A stretch of DNA of 31,869 bases from the NCBI GenBank assembly GCA_937871605.1, contig CALMRM010000181.1:1-31869 (forward strand). The letters are read 5' to 3'. The notes beneath the pieces are model-generated. The model was not told the DNA's origin. It saw only the letters and a list, made by a program, of their open reading frames with translations, and searched no databases. The position numbers and the translations under genes are program-made. Origin of the DNA: an uncultured Terriglobus sp. Lineage in GTDB: Bacteria; Acidobacteriota; Terriglobia; Terriglobales; Acidobacteriaceae. Below are positions 31,302 through 31,869 of this stretch, in pieces. The stretch's first letter is position 1, and each line of letters opens with the position of its first letter.

Positions 31302-31869
31302 CTAGAGGGCAGCGGCAAGTGTCTTTACGCGACTCTTGAAGTAGTCCTGGGAAAGTTGCAGTCCCTGCTCCAGCGAGATCTCCGGTTGCCAGTTCAACAG
31401 AGACTTTGCTTTCGTGATGTCGGGCTTGCGCTGCTTGGGGTCGTCGACCGGCATGGGCCGATACACAATTTTGCTGTCCGAGCCGGTAGTCTTGAGCACG
31501 GCGTGGGCGCACTCCAGAATGGTCCACTCCACCGGATTCCCGATGTTGGTGGGCAGCGGTTCGCCCGATTGCGCCAGCGCGACGATGCCGCGAACCAAGT
31601 CCGAAACATAGCAGAACGAGCGTGTTTGGCTGCCGTCGCCGTACACCGTGAGGTCTGCACCAGAGAGTGCCTGCATCATCAAGTTGCTGATCACCCTCCC
31701 GTCATTGGGCTGGAGACGAGGTCCGTAAGTGTTGAAGATGCGCACCATGCTGGACCGCACGCCGTAATAGCGGTGGTAGGCCATGATGGTGGCCTCAGAA
31801 AAACGCTTGGCCTCGTCGTACACCGAGCGTGGGCCGATGGGATTCACGTTGCCCCAGTAGCTCTCGGTC
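31302..31869 (-). CDS. UDP-glucuronate decarboxylase (UDP-xylose synthase), partial (N-terminus beyond right edge)
   Basis: This is an SDR-family nucleotide-sugar enzyme that turns UDP-glucuronate into UDP-xylose for cell-surface polysaccharides. The window holds the C-terminal 188 or so residues. The frame runs off the right edge and reads ESYWGNVNPIGPRSVYDEAK, with the catalytic Tyr-x-x-x-Lys in YDEAK. RIFNTYGPRLQPNDGRVISN and GSQTRSFCYVSDLVRGI follow; these are the standard UXS signatures that separate it from UDP-glucose 4-epimerases. The Rossmann NAD-binding half is outside the window. It converges on the Wzi-family gene with only 31 bp between and no visible terminator. Confidence 0.92.
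   Translation of the reverse strand, partial: TESYWGNVNPIGPRSVYDEAKRFSEATIMAYHRYYGVRSSMVRIFNTYGPRLQPNDGRVISNLMMQALSGADLTVYGDGSQTRSFCYVSDLVRGIVALAQSGEPLPTNIGNPVEWTILECAHAVLKTTGSDSKIVYRPMPVDDPKQRKPDITKAKSLLNWQPEISLEQGLQLSQDYFKSRVKTLAAAL

Overview
The window looks like chromosomal DNA of a Gram-negative, high-GC bacterium, most probably an Acidobacteriota member of class Terriglobia (Terriglobus/Granulicella-like). This rests on the compact arg cluster that ends in a short GNAT-type acetylglutamate synthase, an OmpA-less set of exported Tat/Sec proteins, a TolC/HlyD pair, a Wzi-family outer-membrane protein and a DedA-rhodanese fusion. It is inference from gene content, since no rRNA or marker gene is present. 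I see no tRNA, rRNA, CRISPR array, insertion sequence or phage gene, and coding density is very high.

Layout. (1) 1-3337, minus: glutamate synthase large chain (gltB), cut by the left edge. (2) 3338-3608: divergent control region with a sigma70-like promoter and two tandem ARG-box palindromes. (3) 3609-11743, plus: a complete arginine cluster argR-argC-argB-argD-argF-argG-argH-argA-like. Nearly every junction overlaps by 4-14 nt (ATGA/GTGA coupling); the exception is argF/argG, where a large palindrome followed by a T-rich tract sits. (4) 11822-14134: an orphan ABC ATPase (minus) divergent from a PYROXD2/CrtI-like FAD oxidoreductase (plus). (5) 14131-20066, all minus: Tat-exported Mn-type superoxide dismutase, exported GCPII-like M28 peptidase, exported GH36-like glycosidase, and a DedA-rhodanese fusion. 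(6) 20152-23114, minus: tolC-like and emrA/hlyD-like genes closed by a strong intrinsic terminator, with no inner-membrane transporter beside them. (7) 23378-25728, plus: Gfo/Idh/MocA oxidoreductase and argJ. (8) 25832-29308, plus: homodimeric pyruvate dehydrogenase E1 (aceE) followed by a degenerate E1-alpha-like protein without its thiamine-diphosphate motif. (9) 29318-31270, plus: Wzi-family outer-membrane protein, convergent with a UDP-glucuronate decarboxylase (UDP-xylose synthase) gene cut by the right edge.

How the genes fit together. gltB supplies glutamate. The arg cluster and argJ convert it through acetylated intermediates to ornithine, citrulline, argininosuccinate and arginine. 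ArgR probably represses the cluster, and perhaps gltB, from the shared intergenic region. The chromosome carries both a stand-alone acetylglutamate synthase and ArgJ, so the acetyl group can be made new and recycled. The remainder is envelope and housekeeping: exported hydrolases and dismutase, an efflux pair, polysaccharide assembly and UDP-xylose, and pyruvate oxidation.

I found no clear undescribed system. The points most worth a second look are the ARG boxes between gltB and argR, the attenuator-like repeat between argF and argG, the E1-alpha-like protein without a cofactor motif beside aceE, and the DedA-rhodanese fusion that lacks the usual DedA arginines.
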